64,000 nucleotides of DNA from assembly GCF_000737535.1 (NCBI RefSeq), contig NZ_CP006269.1, forward strand, positions 1,116,001 to 1,180,000. The letters run 5' to 3'. A program made the position numbers and the translations under genes. Of the stretch, positions 1 through 10,803 are shown piece after piece. The first letter of the stretch is position 1, and each line of letters begins with the position of its first letter. The stretch comes from Synechococcus sp. KORDI-100. GTDB taxonomy: Bacteria; Cyanobacteriota; Cyanobacteriia; PCC-6307; Cyanobiaceae. Under the pieces are notes generated by a model that saw nothing but the letters and a program-made list of their open reading frames with translations, was not told the DNA's origin and searched no databases.

Positions 1-1110
1 GAAGGTGAGCACGACTTCGCTGAGACGCTTGGCTAGGCGTTTGCCGGTTCGGACATAGAAGGGAACACCCTGCCAACGCCAGTTATCGATGAACAGTTTC
101 AGAGCGACGTAAGTCTCCGTCGTGCTGTTGTGATCAACACCCGGTTCCTGGCGGTAACCGGCCAGAGGGGAATTTTGGGTGCCGCCGGGGCCGTACTGAC
201 CGCGGATGCAGCAATTCCAAGGCTCCAGCTCATCGGCCAGGCGAGCCGCCTGAAGGACCTTGGCTTTTTCATTGCGGATCGCCTCCTGATCGAACCGTCC
301 CGGAGCTTCCATGGCCGTGATGGCCAGCATCTGGGTGAGGTGGTTCTGCACCATGTCTCTGAGGGCACCCGATGATTCGTAGTAGCCGGCGCGTTCCTCA
401 ACTCCCACCGTTTCTGCGGCGGTGATCTGGACACTTGAGATGTAATTGCGGTTCCAGATCGGCTCGAAAATCGTGTTGGCGAATCGCAGCACCAGGATGT
501 TCTGGACTGTTTCCTTGCCGAGGTAGTGGTCGATCCTGAAAATCTGATTTTCCTGGCCGCAGCTCTGAACCACCTGGTTGAGGGCCTGGGCGCTGCCGTA
601 ATCACGACCGAAGGGTTTCTCAATCACCACCCGGCTTCGCTTGGGATCCTTCAGCAGGCCGGCGTCGGCGAGGGCCCGGCAGCCACTTCCGTAGAACTTT
701 GGTGACACCGAGAGATAGAAGGTTCGGTTTCCGCGCGTGGCGCACTGCTGGTCGATTGTCTCGAGGCGACCACCCAGGCGAACCACATCCTGCGGCTGCT
801 GCAGATCTACGGGTTCGTAGAAAAGCTTCGCGGAAAATTGTTCCCAGGCCTTGGGATTCTCCTCAATTTTTGAGGCCAGAGCTTCTGTCATCTTGCCTCT
901 GAACTCCTCATCACTCCAGGGGCGACGAGCACAGCCGAGCAGGGCGAATTCACTGGGCAGGCGCCGTTGTTTGAACAGTTCAAACAGGGCTGGAACAAGT
1001 TTTCGATGCGTCAGGTCACCGCTTGCTCCAAAGATCACCAGACACTGCGGCGAGATGACGCGTTCCTGACGAAGTCCAACCCGCAACGGATTGGTGATCG
1101 TGGCGGTCAT
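1..1110 (-). CDS. zwf: Glucose-6-phosphate dehydrogenase, C-terminus beyond the window
   Basis: First enzyme of the oxidative pentose phosphate pathway: it oxidises glucose-6-phosphate with NADP+ and supplies NADPH in the dark. The visible 370 residues include the nucleotide-binding GASGDL motif (residues 28-33, followed by HRK), EKPFG (164-168) and the substrate-binding RIDHYLGKE (192-200). The ATG at 1110 gives a normal N-terminus. The reading frame is still open at base 1, so roughly the last quarter of the protein is missing. In cyanobacteria opcA, the zwf activator, often follows zwf; it would lie to the left and cannot be seen. The neighbouring petH also makes NADPH, but by the photosynthetic route. 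Confidence 0.97.
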   Translation of the reverse strand, partial: MTATITNPLRVGLRQERVISPQCLVIFGASGDLTHRKLVPALFELFKQRRLPSEFALLGCARRPWSDEEFRGKMTEALASKIEENPKAWEQFSAKLFYEPVDLQQPQDVVRLGGRLETIDQQCATRGNRTFYLSVSPKFYGSGCRALADAGLLKDPKRSRVVIEKPFGRDYGSAQALNQVVQSCGQENQIFRIDHYLGKETVQNILVLRFANTIFEPIWNRNYISSVQITAAETVGVEERAGYYESSGALRDMVQNHLTQMLAITAMEAPGRFDQEAIRNEKAKVLQAARLADELEPWNCCIRGQYGPGGTQNSPLAGYRQEPGVDHNSTTETYVALKLFIDNWRWQGVPFYVRTGKRLAKRLSEVVLTF

Positions 1111-1209
1111 GGAGCATCGGCTTCTGCCGTCGGTTTAGGCACGGAAGCGGAAATGCACAGTGCTCCATGACATCCCGCCATGAATTGACGTTTTTTTGTG
1201 TCCAACCCC

Positions 1210-1237
1210 AAAAAAAAGCCCACCCGGGAGGGTGGGC
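1210..1237 (-). terminator. Rho-independent terminator of petH
   Basis: A perfect 8-bp stem (GCCCACCC/GGGTGGGC, 1218-1237, 4-nt loop) is followed on the minus strand by eight T residues (1217-1210). It lies about 50 bp after the petH stop and upstream of the zwf start, so it separates the two co-oriented genes. Confidence 0.9.
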
Positions 1238-1284
1238 GCATGGACATCGGGCTCATCGTTGATCCCGAGACCGTGTGGCTGGAT

Positions 1285-2601
<1,317 letters not shown>

Positions 2602-2685
2602 TCAGCATTGGTCCCCCACCAGGCACTCTTCCGCAACACCCTCAGGGATGCCTCCGGTCCAAGGGAGGACAGCATTCAGCAGACG

Positions 2686-3156
2686 ATGGAGCGGATGCCG
2701 CAAGGGGTCCGGCGTCTTGCTGTTCAGCTGCGCACGTCGATCCCGGTGGATGTGCTCTGGGAGGTTCTCACGGACTATGAACGGCTCGAGACGTTCATTC
2801 CCAACCTGGTCAGCAGTCGACTTGTCTACAAGGATGGTCAAACCGTGCGACTGCAGCAGGTCGGCAGTCAGCAATTCATCGGCCTGCGCTTCTCTGCCCA
2901 GGTTCTGCTCGAGCTCACCGAATACAGGCCCGAAGGCTTGCTCCAATTCCGGATGCTCAAGGGTGATTTCAGACGTTTTGAGGGATCATGGAGAGTTCGC
3001 AGTCTTCCCGGAGGTTCGTCACTGGTGTACGAACTCACCGTTCAGGGATGTCTCGGCATGCCGATCGGTCTGATTGAAGAACGCCTTCAGGACGATCTTT
3101 CCAGCAATCTGTCAGCGGTCGAGCGCGAAGGCTACCGCCGCTGTCAGGGCGACTGA
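2686..3156 (+). CDS. SRPBCC (START-like cyclase/dehydrase) family protein
   Basis: Predicted soluble protein of 156 residues with the helix-grip pattern of the polyketide cyclase/dehydrase (COQ10-like) group. It has an N-terminal strand, then LWEVLTDYERLETFIPN, the usual WxxLTDYxxxxxFxP signature, and a long C-terminal helix. These proteins bind hydrophobic ligands; the ligand here is unknown. An in-frame TTG at 2608 would add 26 residues with no family resemblance, so the ATG at 2686 is preferred. The gene ends 6 bp before the convergent tRNA-Glu. Confidence 0.75.
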   Translation: MERMPQGVRRLAVQLRTSIPVDVLWEVLTDYERLETFIPNLVSSRLVYKDGQTVRLQQVGSQQFIGLRFSAQVLLELTEYRPEGLLQFRMLKGDFRRFEGSWRVRSLPGGSSLVYELTVQGCLGMPIGLIEERLQDDLSSNLSAVEREGYRRCQGD

Positions 3157-3161
3157 AGTCA

Positions 3162-3234
3162 TACCCCCAAGGGGATTCGAACCCCTGTCGCCTCCGTGAA
3201 AGGGAGGTGTCCTAGGCCTCTAGACGATGGGGGC
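3162..3234 (-). tRNA. trnE: tRNA-Glu (anticodon UUC)
   Basis: A 73-nt cloverleaf reads on the minus strand. It has a GCCCCCA/TGGGGGT acceptor stem, anticodon loop CTTTCAC (anticodon TTC) and T-arm GGGGTTCGAATCCCC. CCA is not encoded. In cyanobacteria charged tRNA-Glu feeds both translation and tetrapyrrole synthesis through glutamyl-tRNA reductase. No other tRNA was found in the window. Confidence 0.97.
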
Positions 3235-3281
3235 GAGGCCGTGATCCGTGAACCTTCTGTGTTCCTTATCACGTCCAAAAG

Positions 3282-4433
3282 CTACGGGTCCGCCTCACCC
3301 TCCGTCAAGACAGCCTGCCCCCATTCCTGCCCCTGGCCCTGCCAGATCGGAACCGTGAAGTAGAAGCAGGCTCCTTCATCCGGTTCCGACACCACCCAGA
3401 TGCGTCCGCCGTGAACTTCCACGATCCGGCGGCAGACCGACAGTCCGACGCCGAAGCCGGTGGTGCGGTTGGACGTCTGGGGAAGCCGAACCCGATCCAG
3501 AAAAATTCTTTGCTGCTCTTCCGAGGGAATGCCGGGTCCGCTGTCACAGACGCTCACTTCAACCCACTGGCTGGTGCGATGAAGCATCGTCAGTGTGATG
3601 TGGCCACCGTTTCCGGTGTATTTCAGAGCATTTTCAAGCAGGTTGAGCAGCACCTGCCGCATCCGCCGTTGATCGGCGAACACCTTGGGTAAATCAATGG
3701 GAATATCCGTGCGGATCTCCACATTGCGGCCAAGCCACAGCTTCTCCAGTTCAAGGATCACTTCGGCAGACACGCTGGCGAGATCCAGTCGCTGGGGGTT
3801 GAACAGCGTTTCCCAGCGTGTGGTTCCAACCTCGAGCAGATCCTTGGAGAGGGCCTCCATCTCCTCCAGCCGCCGGGTGATCACATCCTGGAAACGATCC
3901 ATGTCGATCTGACCCAGCCGTTGACTCTGCAAAGCCAATGCAGCGGCTGTCAGAGGAGTGCGAAGTTCGTGGGCCACCATGCGCAGCAGCCGTTCCTGGG
4001 CGTGGATGCGATCGATCAGGGTTTCGTTTTCCTGACGCAGGACCAACAACTGATCTTCCAGCTGCAGTTCCTTCTGGGTTCTGCTGCCGTCGAGTTCAGT
4101 CGGTCGAAGGCTCAATCCCAAGCCGCTGACGACGCCGTCCTGCTGCCAACGTGGGACCCAGCCCTTCAGTTGCTGAAGGATGTTGCTGCCAGCGAAGACC
4201 TGTTTTGGGGATGGGGAGAGCTTGATCAAAGCCGGTGTCACCACCAATCGGTGCAGTTCGAGCAACTCAGGCTGTTGCATTGGATCAGCCAGCTGCAGCG
4301 TGACTTCGAAACCAACGTCCTCCCGTTCCAGATAGTGAACCAGGGAGCGCAGATTATTTCCAGAGAGATGATGGCGCGCTGCCACCAGCAGCAGCTGAAG
4401 CTGCTGGCGACCCTTGGGACCGGCCTCATTCAC
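3282..4433 (-). CDS. sasA: Circadian input/output histidine kinase SasA
   Basis: The clock-associated sensor kinase reads KaiC state through a KaiB-like domain and phosphorylates RpaA. The N-terminal thioredoxin/KaiB-like fold spans about 12-95, followed by a short coiled linker (115-150). The H-box is [10 protein letters not shown] with phospho-acceptor His155. The ATPase domain has [10 protein letters not shown] (N box), DSGPGIP (G1) and GVGLSVC (G2). The only usable start is GTG at 4433, because an in-frame TGA lies ten codons upstream. The length of 383 residues is normal for SasA. No clock partner (kaiABC, rpaA) lies in the window. Confidence 0.92.
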   Translation of the reverse strand: MNEAGPKGRQQLQLLLVAARHHLSGNNLRSLVHYLEREDVGFEVTLQLADPMQQPELLELHRLVVTPALIKLSPSPKQVFAGSNILQQLKGWVPRWQQDGVVSGLGLSLRPTELDGSRTQKELQLEDQLLVLRQENETLIDRIHAQERLLRMVAHELRTPLTAAALALQSQRLGQIDMDRFQDVITRRLEEMEALSKDLLEVGTTRWETLFNPQRLDLASVSAEVILELEKLWLGRNVEIRTDIPIDLPKVFADQRRMRQVLLNLLENALKYTGNGGHITLTMLHRTSQWVEVSVCDSGPGIPSEEQQRIFLDRVRLPQTSNRTTGFGVGLSVCRRIVEVHGGRIWVVSEPDEGACFYFTVPIWQGQGQEWGQAVLTEGEADP

Positions 4434-4539
4434 GCGGTATCCGGTCTGGAAATCGGAGGCTCACCTTATGGGTTTTTGACTCAGACGGCATCTGGGCTAA
4501 GACAACTAGGAAGGTTTCAGTGCGTATTGAGCGCCGGCC

Positions 4540-5115
4540 ATGTCGCTTTTCTCTGCGAACAACCGGGTGTCACTCACGGCCTCAGGCCATGTCACGGATT
4601 CTCCATCGATTCAGGTGGACAGCAATTTGCGACGGTGGTTCGCACGCAATCTCGGCGTCTGGCGTTCACGTCGTCAGTACCTGTTCAGTGACGACCAGGT
4701 GATGCACCTGGACATGAATCTGAAAATGGAGGCTTTTGCAGAGCCGCAGGCGGGAGAGACCCGCTACAGATTCAGCTGGTGGCCCGAGGCTGGCCAGTCG
4801 GATGAATTCTTTGCGCGTAAGCCCTGGTACGAACGCGAAGGGGTGATGGAAGCCACCCTCTGGGGGCATCAGCTGCAACGCAGTCGTGGCTACCTGAACG
4901 CTGATCCCGTCCGAACCCGACTCCGTCAGGTGGATGAGCATGAGACCATTCTTGAGTCTCATTACCAGCAATGGGACATCCTTGAACACATCCGACTGGT
5001 TGACCAGGACCGTTATCGCTATAGAGCGATTTACAGTTGGGAAAATGGGGAATTAGCCGTCGTTGAACATCATCACGAAATTCGTATGGAATCAGATTTG
5101 CCCTTGATCAATTAA
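4540..5115 (+). CDS. Conserved protein, possible CpcS/CpeS-like bilin lyase fold
   Basis: A 191-residue soluble protein of mixed strand character with no signal peptide. The C-terminal part, with ETILESHYQQW and the following aromatic/basic strands (about 130-180), resembles the beta-barrel end of CpcS/CpeS chromophore lyases, which attach phycobilins to phycobiliproteins. The N-terminal RRWFARNLGVWRSRRQYLF also recalls their opening helix. The match is by eye and weak; a general calycin-fold protein is an equally fair label. It is divergent from sasA, about 100 bp away. Confidence 0.5.
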   Translation: MSLFSANNRVSLTASGHVTDSPSIQVDSNLRRWFARNLGVWRSRRQYLFSDDQVMHLDMNLKMEAFAEPQAGETRYRFSWWPEAGQSDEFFARKPWYEREGVMEATLWGHQLQRSRGYLNADPVRTRLRQVDEHETILESHYQQWDILEHIRLVDQDRYRYRAIYSWENGELAVVEHHHEIRMESDLPLIN

Positions 5116-5275
5116 ATATGGCTGATCAATGGTTTCTCTAGTTGTACGCCAACGGATTTCTTGTTTCAGTATCAATTTCATTGAGCTCCTAAGCCATAGC
5201 CCAGTTTAAAAAGCGAGCCCATCCTCGAAGTCAATCAGTTCGGTTGGGTTAATGTATTGGAAATATTAAGCCGTC

Positions 5276-5695
5276 ATGTTCGGTTCCATCAAAAAGTCAC
5301 TGACTTGCGCCGCATTTTCATTGCTCTTTGCTGGAATGTCTCAGCCAGTGGTCAATGCCCAGGCCCAGCCTGCTAAAACCAAACCGGCGACCAATGTAGA
5401 ATTGAATACGTATTTGCAGATATCGGCTGTCACCTTCTGCGTTGCCCGCACGAGCGGTTTGGATTTTCGAAAATCAATGCAAGTTGCACTCGCTGGCGTT
5501 GGAAATGTCATTTTCTCCAAGCATGGCGGGGTCGTTGCTGGCAATCCAAAGCCCCTCACTGAGCAGCAATTTGCAAGTAACACCGCCTTGAACGTCGTCA
5601 GTGGAGCCCTGAGAGGATGTCCAAAGCAGGTTCCGGCGAAGCAGAAAGAGGAGTTCAATAAATTCCTTGAAGAGGCGAAGAAGTCTGGAGGCTGA
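5276..5695 (+). CDS. Small exported protein of unknown function
   Basis: 139 residues with a clear signal peptide: basic start MFGSIKKS, a hydrophobic core, and cleavage expected after VNA or AQA near residue 28. The mature part has two cysteines (in VTFCVAR and RGCPKQ) that could form a disulfide, and a basic C-terminal helix. I do not recognise the family. The 160 bp upstream are AT-rich and could hold its promoter. Confidence 0.7.
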   Translation: MFGSIKKSLTCAAFSLLFAGMSQPVVNAQAQPAKTKPATNVELNTYLQISAVTFCVARTSGLDFRKSMQVALAGVGNVIFSKHGGVVAGNPKPLTEQQFASNTALNVVSGALRGCPKQVPAKQKEEFNKFLEEAKKSGG

Positions 5696-6241
5696 GACCT
5701 TCTTCACCGGATGTTTCGATTCATTGGTTACGCATCGAGCGTCTCGCACTGGCTCGATTGCAATCCCTCAGTGTCTTCTTGGCCGGCTTGAGGCTTTCGT
5801 AATGGCCTTCAGGTGGCTCTGATTCTTGATCGTCTGCCAGGTCGATTGCTGGGATTTTGTAGACAAATCAAGTTGTTGTGCTTATCGGCTGCCGTTTTTT
5901 CGGTCTCTATTCAGGTTTCTACGTTGTTAATGCCCGTTCAAGGTTGGTGGTTGATGGATGGAATTGATCTGTAGAAGTGAGGTTGACATTCAATGATTAT
6001 GTCTTTGCATTTGCATCTGTCACCATTGGCCGGAGTTTGTTTGGGGTCTCTGGATTTGTCTGAAGCGTTGAATGGGACTGCTATCTGAATTGATGAACTC
6101 AAACCAAGAGCCTCGCCTGGGACGAGCAGTTGCATTCTGAAGCAGTTGTCTGAAGGTCTGGACGCATCTCAGTCGTTGGGACGAGCTTTTGTTGAGTGGT
6201 CCGGACATGGTCCGGGCTCACAGCCCTCAGACGATTGATCA
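5696..6241. other. Intergenic region with no supported gene
   Basis: About 545 bp between two plus-strand genes for exported proteins. Six-frame inspection gives only short, compositionally odd open frames. I see no tRNA, strong hairpin or repeat. The start of the following gene shows no clear Shine-Dalgarno sequence. Confidence 0.5.
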
Positions 6242-6613
6242 ATGAACAGGTTCGTCCCCTTCATGGCCCTCGCCATTGGTGGAGCGTTGTTGGCCGCGGC
6301 TCACCCTGCCAGGGCTCAGCCTTGGTCCGCTGCAGCTCCCGTTCAGATCTATCCGGTGGCCCCAGCAGTGCCGAGGCCTTACGCCACGCCCTATTCCGGG
6401 AATCCCTACGCCAATACGGCCTATCCAGATCCTTACCAGGAGGCTCAGCGGCGTTGCAACCGCGGTCGACTCATCGGAGGCATCATCGGAGGCAGTCTTG
6501 GTTACGCAGCGTCCCGAGATGACGGACGGAGCTGGGCTGTTCCGCTTGGTGCTTTGCTCGGTTCCCAGATGGGTTGTAATACCGGTGCCGGTCGCGGACC
6601 TCTGCCGTGGTGA
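6242..6613 (+). CDS. Exported glycine-zipper (2TM-like) protein
   Basis: 123 residues. A signal peptide (1-25, cleavage after ARA) is followed by a Pro/Tyr/Ala-rich linker, then a glycine-zipper segment (GRLIGGIIGGSLGYAAS and GALLGSQMGC). That pattern is typical of glycine-zipper 2TM outer-membrane or periplasmic proteins. Function unknown. It ends just upstream of pepN and may share its transcript. Confidence 0.7.
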   Translation: MNRFVPFMALAIGGALLAAAHPARAQPWSAAAPVQIYPVAPAVPRPYATPYSGNPYANTAYPDPYQEAQRRCNRGRLIGGIIGGSLGYAASRDDGRSWAVPLGALLGSQMGCNTGAGRGPLPW

Positions 6614-6655
6614 TTGATCCGCCAGGATCAAACCACTTTGCGTTCAGGCGTCGCG

Positions 6656-9259
6656 ATGGACGTTGCTGCTCCGATCCGCCTGGTGGATTACACCCCCTGG
6701 CCCTTCGCACTCCCTGAGATCCACCTCGATGTGGATCTCAGGTCCGATCATGTGCTTGTGACCAGTCGCCTGCTGTTGGAGCCACTGCAGGCAGGAGCAC
6801 CTCTGGAGCTCCATGGCATGGAGCTGTTGATCGAGTCGATTGCAATCGATGGAGAGGCTCTGGAGAGTCAGTGCTGGCAACAGACAGATGACCGTCTCAC
6901 CATCCCTGAACCGCCAGCGCTGCCGTTCGTTCTCAACCTTCGCTGCCGTATCGATCCGTATCGCAACACGTCACTGGAAGGCCTTTACGCCAGTGGCGGC
7001 ATGCTCACCAGTCAGTGTGAGGCTGAGGGGTTCCGTCGGATCACCTACCACCCGGATCGGCCCGACGTCCTGAGTCGCTGGAAGGTTCGGATCGAAGCGG
7101 ATCGCGCCGGTTTTCCGGTGTTGCTCAGCAACGGCGATGCGGCCGAAACGGAGGATCTTCCAGGCAATCGTCACGCCGTGATCTGGGAGGACCCCCATCC
7201 CAAACCCTCGTATCTGTTCGCTCTCGTTGCCGGAGATCTTGAGGAGATCCGCGATCACTACGTCACATCCGAGGGGCGCCAGGTCACGCTCCGTTTGCAT
7301 GTTGAGCGGGGTGATGAGCCCTACACAGCCCATGCGATGGCTTCCCTGAAGCGGGCGATGGCATGGGATGAAAAGGTCTACGGACTGGCGTACGACCTCG
7401 ATGAGTACAACATCGTCGCCGTACGCCACTTCAACATGGGCGCGATGGAGAACAAAAGCCTCAACATCTTCAATTCAAAGCTGGTGCTGGCTGATTCCGA
7501 AACCGCCACGGACGGAGAGCTTGAGCGAATCGAAAGCGTGATCGCCCACGAATACTTCCACAACTGGACCGGCAATCGCATCACCTGTCGAGACTGGTTC
7601 CAGCTCTCTCTGAAGGAGGGGCTCACTGTGTACCGCGATCAGTGCTTCACCGCTGATCTTCATTCCCCGGCCGTGAAACGGATCGAGGATGTCTCGATGC
7701 TTCGCAACACTCAGTTCCGGGAGGATGCCGGCCCGACCGCTCATCCGGTGAAGCCGAGCGAGTACCAGGCAATCGACAATTTCTACACAACGACGATCTA
7801 CGAAAAGGGTGCGGAGCTGATCCGCATGTTGCGCACACTGCTTGGCGAGGAGCGATTCATGAGGGGAATGGCGACCTATGTGAGTCGATTCGACGGGACA
7901 GCTGCCACCACAGAGGATTTTGCGACGGCGGTCATCGATGGTGCCTGTGAGGATGGCAAGCCTCTGGGTTTCGACCCTGAGCGGTTTCGTCGTTGGTATC
8001 ACCAGGCTGGAACACCGGTGCTCCAGGTTGAGCGTCGATGGGATTCCGACGCTGGACAGCTGACACTGCATTTCCGCCAGACCACGCCTGCGACTCCTGG
8101 CCAGAAGCAAAAACAACCTCTTGTTCTGCCTCTGGTTCTGGCGCTGATCGGTCCTGACGGACCTTTGACTGAGGAGCAGCTGTTCGTGATGGAAACAGAG
8201 GAAGCCAGCCTTTCCATCCAGGCGCCACCCCAGCCGCAGCCTCCGGCGCTGTCAGTGCTGCGTGGCTTTTCAGCGCCGGTGAATCTCACCATGGAGATGC
8301 CACTGGCGGAAACTCTGCAGATCCTTGCGGCGGATGACGACCCCTTCAGCCGCTGGGATGCCGGCCAGCGACTCTTCCGTCAGGTTCTGTTGGCTCGGTC
8401 CACCGGATCAATCGAGTCCGAGGTTGAAGAGGCACTCACGACGTCGATCAACCAACGACTCATGAACCCGGATCTGTCTGAAGGGTCCGAGCTGGCAACG
8501 CTGCTCAGCCTGCCCGGCCTGGCGGAATTGGAGGCACTTCAGTCCCCGGTCGACCCTCCAGCACTGTTTCAAGCATCACTTGATCTTCGCGCTGCCCTGG
8601 GCGCCCGTCTCCAGGAACCGATGCAGGCTCTGCTCAAGCGCTGCCGATCAGGCTGGGATCGTTCCTGGCCAGACGGACAGGGTGAACGTCAGCTCACGGC
8701 GGTGGCCTGGAGTTGGCTCGTGGCCGCTGGCCATCAGGAGGCGCGCCAGCAGGCATTGGAGGCGGTGTCCGGTTCGTCGATGACACTCGCCCGTGCTGCT
8801 CTCAGGGCGTTGCACCCGATCGCCTGCCACGAACGTGACCAGGCATCGGCTGTCTTCTTCAATCGCTGGCAGAACAAGCCGGTGATTCTCGATTCATGGT
8901 TCGCCCAGGAAGCTTCGATGCCGAGACCCGATGGCCTGGACAGGGTGCAAGCTCTGATGCAGCACCCGCGTTTCGACCCGCTCGCTCCAAACTCATTGCG
9001 GGCAGTCCTTGGTGGATTTGCCGCCAACGTTCTGGTCTTCCATGCCGAAGGAGGCGAGGGCTATCGCTTCATGGCCGAGCAGATCGCAGCTGTGGATCAG
9101 CGCAATCCGGTGACGGCTTCGCGAATGGCCAAAGTGTTCAGCCGCTGGCGCAGCTACGGCCAGCAGCGGCAGCAGGAGATGCAGGCAGCGATCGAAGCTC
9201 TGGCGTCTTTCGAGCTCTCAACGAACACCCGCGAGGTTGTGAGCATGTTGCTGGCCTGA
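6656..9259 (+). CDS. pepN: Aminopeptidase N (M1 family)
   Basis: Zinc metallo-aminopeptidase that removes N-terminal residues from peptides in the cytoplasm. The 867 residues match the E. coli PepN size class. The exopeptidase motif GAMEN is at 262-266. The zinc site HEYFH starts at His298, with the third ligand Glu321 in LKEGLT. C-terminal DUF3458-type domains are present. The frame is open back to a TTG at 6614, but the ATG at 6656 starts at the family-typical region just before the first beta-domain, so I chose it. Confidence 0.95.
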   Translation: MDVAAPIRLVDYTPWPFALPEIHLDVDLRSDHVLVTSRLLLEPLQAGAPLELHGMELLIESIAIDGEALESQCWQQTDDRLTIPEPPALPFVLNLRCRIDPYRNTSLEGLYASGGMLTSQCEAEGFRRITYHPDRPDVLSRWKVRIEADRAGFPVLLSNGDAAETEDLPGNRHAVIWEDPHPKPSYLFALVAGDLEEIRDHYVTSEGRQVTLRLHVERGDEPYTAHAMASLKRAMAWDEKVYGLAYDLDEYNIVAVRHFNMGAMENKSLNIFNSKLVLADSETATDGELERIESVIAHEYFHNWTGNRITCRDWFQLSLKEGLTVYRDQCFTADLHSPAVKRIEDVSMLRNTQFREDAGPTAHPVKPSEYQAIDNFYTTTIYEKGAELIRMLRTLLGEERFMRGMATYVSRFDGTAATTEDFATAVIDGACEDGKPLGFDPERFRRWYHQAGTPVLQVERRWDSDAGQLTLHFRQTTPATPGQKQKQPLVLPLVLALIGPDGPLTEEQLFVMETEEASLSIQAPPQPQPPALSVLRGFSAPVNLTMEMPLAETLQILAADDDPFSRWDAGQRLFRQVLLARSTGSIESEVEEALTTSINQRLMNPDLSEGSELATLLSLPGLAELEALQSPVDPPALFQASLDLRAALGARLQEPMQALLKRCRSGWDRSWPDGQGERQLTAVAWSWLVAAGHQEARQQALEAVSGSSMTLARAALRALHPIACHERDQASAVFFNRWQNKPVILDSWFAQEASMPRPDGLDRVQALMQHPRFDPLAPNSLRAVLGGFAANVLVFHAEGGEGYRFMAEQIAAVDQRNPVTASRMAKVFSRWRSYGQQRQQEMQAAIEALASFELSTNTREVVSMLLA

Positions 9260-9267
9260 CCTCAGGG

Positions 9268-9489
9268 TCAGAGAGCCGACAGCACTACCACCATCACAAG
9301 GACGATTGCCAACAGCACCAGCCAGAGCCGTCGCCGATGTCGGTCAGTCCGGCTTGGTCTCGCTCGCGCTGAACGTGCCGGGCGTGATCCGGCGGGAGTC
9401 CCGCAGGTCTGGCAGATCAGCCGACCGCCCAGAGAGCGATCGGCCCGGAAGGAGCGGCTGCCGCAGTTCTGGCAGACAGCTGGAGACAA
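9268..9489 (-). CDS. Small zinc-ribbon protein with C-terminal membrane anchor
   Basis: 73 residues with two CxxC knuckles (CQNCG and CQTCG), a basic Arg-rich stretch, and a single hydrophobic C-terminal helix (about 52-71). This suggests a tail-anchored cytoplasmic zinc ribbon. The start is TTG at 9489, because no ATG fits. It is convergent with pepN, with 8 bp between the stops. Its architecture resembles the small protein at 53926-54249. Function unknown. Confidence 0.7.
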   Translation of the reverse strand: MSPAVCQNCGSRSFRADRSLGGRLICQTCGTPAGSRPARSARARPSRTDRHRRRLWLVLLAIVLVMVVVLSAL

Positions 9490-9547
9490 GGATCGTCGTG
9501 GGCGTTCAGACCTGATCGCTAACTTATCGCTGATTCTTTAAAACACC

Positions 9548-10159
9548 ATGGCCGGCTGTTCTCTGGAAACGATCGATACCTTTTCAGCGTCCAAGCGTTC
9601 GGCCAAAAAACTGCCGATTGAGATTTCAGTCAGTGCCGGAACCTTGGATCAAGAACCCTTTTACATCTTTAAAAATTCCAAGGGAAAGACCATCAAGAAT
9701 CTGAAAATCAATCCCAAGAAAACATATGTCTTCAGCCGCGAGAAGATGGCTGAGTCTCATCCCTTCTTCGTCAGCGATAAGGGATTCAATCAAAAAAGTA
9801 CCAAAGCTATCCAACTAAAAGGTGATGGTTCGTTCAATGATGGCATTACGGGTGAAGAATCATTCCAGCTCAGTATCCGTAAGAAATACCGTTCGGATTT
9901 TGCAGATTCGGGAAAATTGGTGTTTTACTGCACATCCCATGAATCCATGTTTGGCGACTTCCTGATCAAATCCGGCCGTGTTCAATCATCAAGCTCTGAT
10001 TCGTCGAAAGCTGGAACTGACTCGACATCCATTTCGCCAACTGAAGAATCTGGAGTGCAACAAACCGCACAAACGCCATCCAACGAAACTAGCTACGGGG
10101 GATATGCGTACCGCTCCGCAGAAGAGATGAATCCAGCTGACATCGTCAATGCGGTTTAG
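9548..10159 (+). CDS. Cupredoxin-domain protein with amicyanin-type copper loop
   Basis: 203 residues. The copper-site ligands of a type 1 cupredoxin can be seen: His71 in ESHPFF, then Cys128, His131 and Met134 in FYCTSHESM. The C-x2-H-x2-M spacing is that of amicyanin rather than plastocyanin. No signal peptide is visible, and the C-terminal 60 residues are a Ser/Thr/Gln-rich tail, so secretion by another route or a cytoplasmic role is possible. The gene is clearly more AT-rich and Lys-rich than its neighbours. The electron-transfer or copper-binding role is inferred. Confidence 0.7.
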   Translation: MAGCSLETIDTFSASKRSAKKLPIEISVSAGTLDQEPFYIFKNSKGKTIKNLKINPKKTYVFSREKMAESHPFFVSDKGFNQKSTKAIQLKGDGSFNDGITGEESFQLSIRKKYRSDFADSGKLVFYCTSHESMFGDFLIKSGRVQSSSSDSSKAGTDSTSISPTEESGVQQTAQTPSNETSYGGYAYRSAEEMNPADIVNAV

Positions 10160-10189
10160 CCGACGCGGCTTGAGTCCGGCATCGGATGC

Positions 10190-10759
10190 TCAGTGCAGGG
10201 AGTCGTCATTCATGGATCCCGTCATACCCGGATCCCGATAGGTCGCCAGAGCAGCCAGCACGCCTCCGATGAACCCAGCTGCGTGGCCGATCCAGCTCAC
10301 TCCGGCTGGTGAGACCCCAGGAATCAGGGCAATCAAGGCGGAGCCGTACAGCCAGAACGCCAGCCCACCCAACAGGATTGGAAGGATCTTCCGTTCAAGC
10401 CAGCCGATCAACAGCAGATAGCCGAGCAGTCCATAGACCACTCCAGACAGCCCATGACTGGCTGAGGGCCAGGCCAGGGCGACGGGAATGCTGACGGTGA
10501 TCACCGCCGCCCAGACCGCCAGGTAGTCCCTGATCCCACGGGTCAGCACCAGCCAGCTCAGGGGCAGGAAAACAACACTGTTGGAGATCAGATGGGCGAA
10601 GCCGGAATGGCTGAAGGGAGCCGTGACAACGCCCCAGATCGGCAGCCCAGGTCCCATCGGCAGGTTCCATTGGCCAGCGAACAGGAGTTGATCGATAAGT
10701 TCCTGGCACCAGGCCAGGCCTAGCAGAACCACTGGTAACCAGAAACGTGACGGCACCAT
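10190..10759 (-). CDS. Rhomboid family intramembrane serine protease
   Basis: 189 residues with about six hydrophobic segments. The family signature is complete: HSGFAHLISN (51-60), nucleophile motif GLSG with Ser105, and catalytic His159 in WIGHAAGF. It should cleave transmembrane substrates within the bilayer; substrates are unknown. ATG at 10759. The start faces the oxidoreductase at 10804 across about 44 bp, so the two share a divergent promoter region. Confidence 0.92.
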   Translation of the reverse strand: MVPSRFWLPVVLLGLAWCQELIDQLLFAGQWNLPMGPGLPIWGVVTAPFSHSGFAHLISNSVVFLPLSWLVLTRGIRDYLAVWAAVITVSIPVALAWPSASHGLSGVVYGLLGYLLLIGWLERKILPILLGGLAFWLYGSALIALIPGVSPAGVSWIGHAAGFIGGVLAALATYRDPGMTGSMNDDSLH

Positions 10760-10803
10760 CGCGAGGCAATCGACACAATGATGACGAAAGCACTGGTCGG
10801 CGG

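Noticed and set aside
9256-9271. Palindrome CTGACCTCAGGGTCAG across the pepN stop as a terminator
   Set aside because: Stem is short and no T-run follows on either strand.
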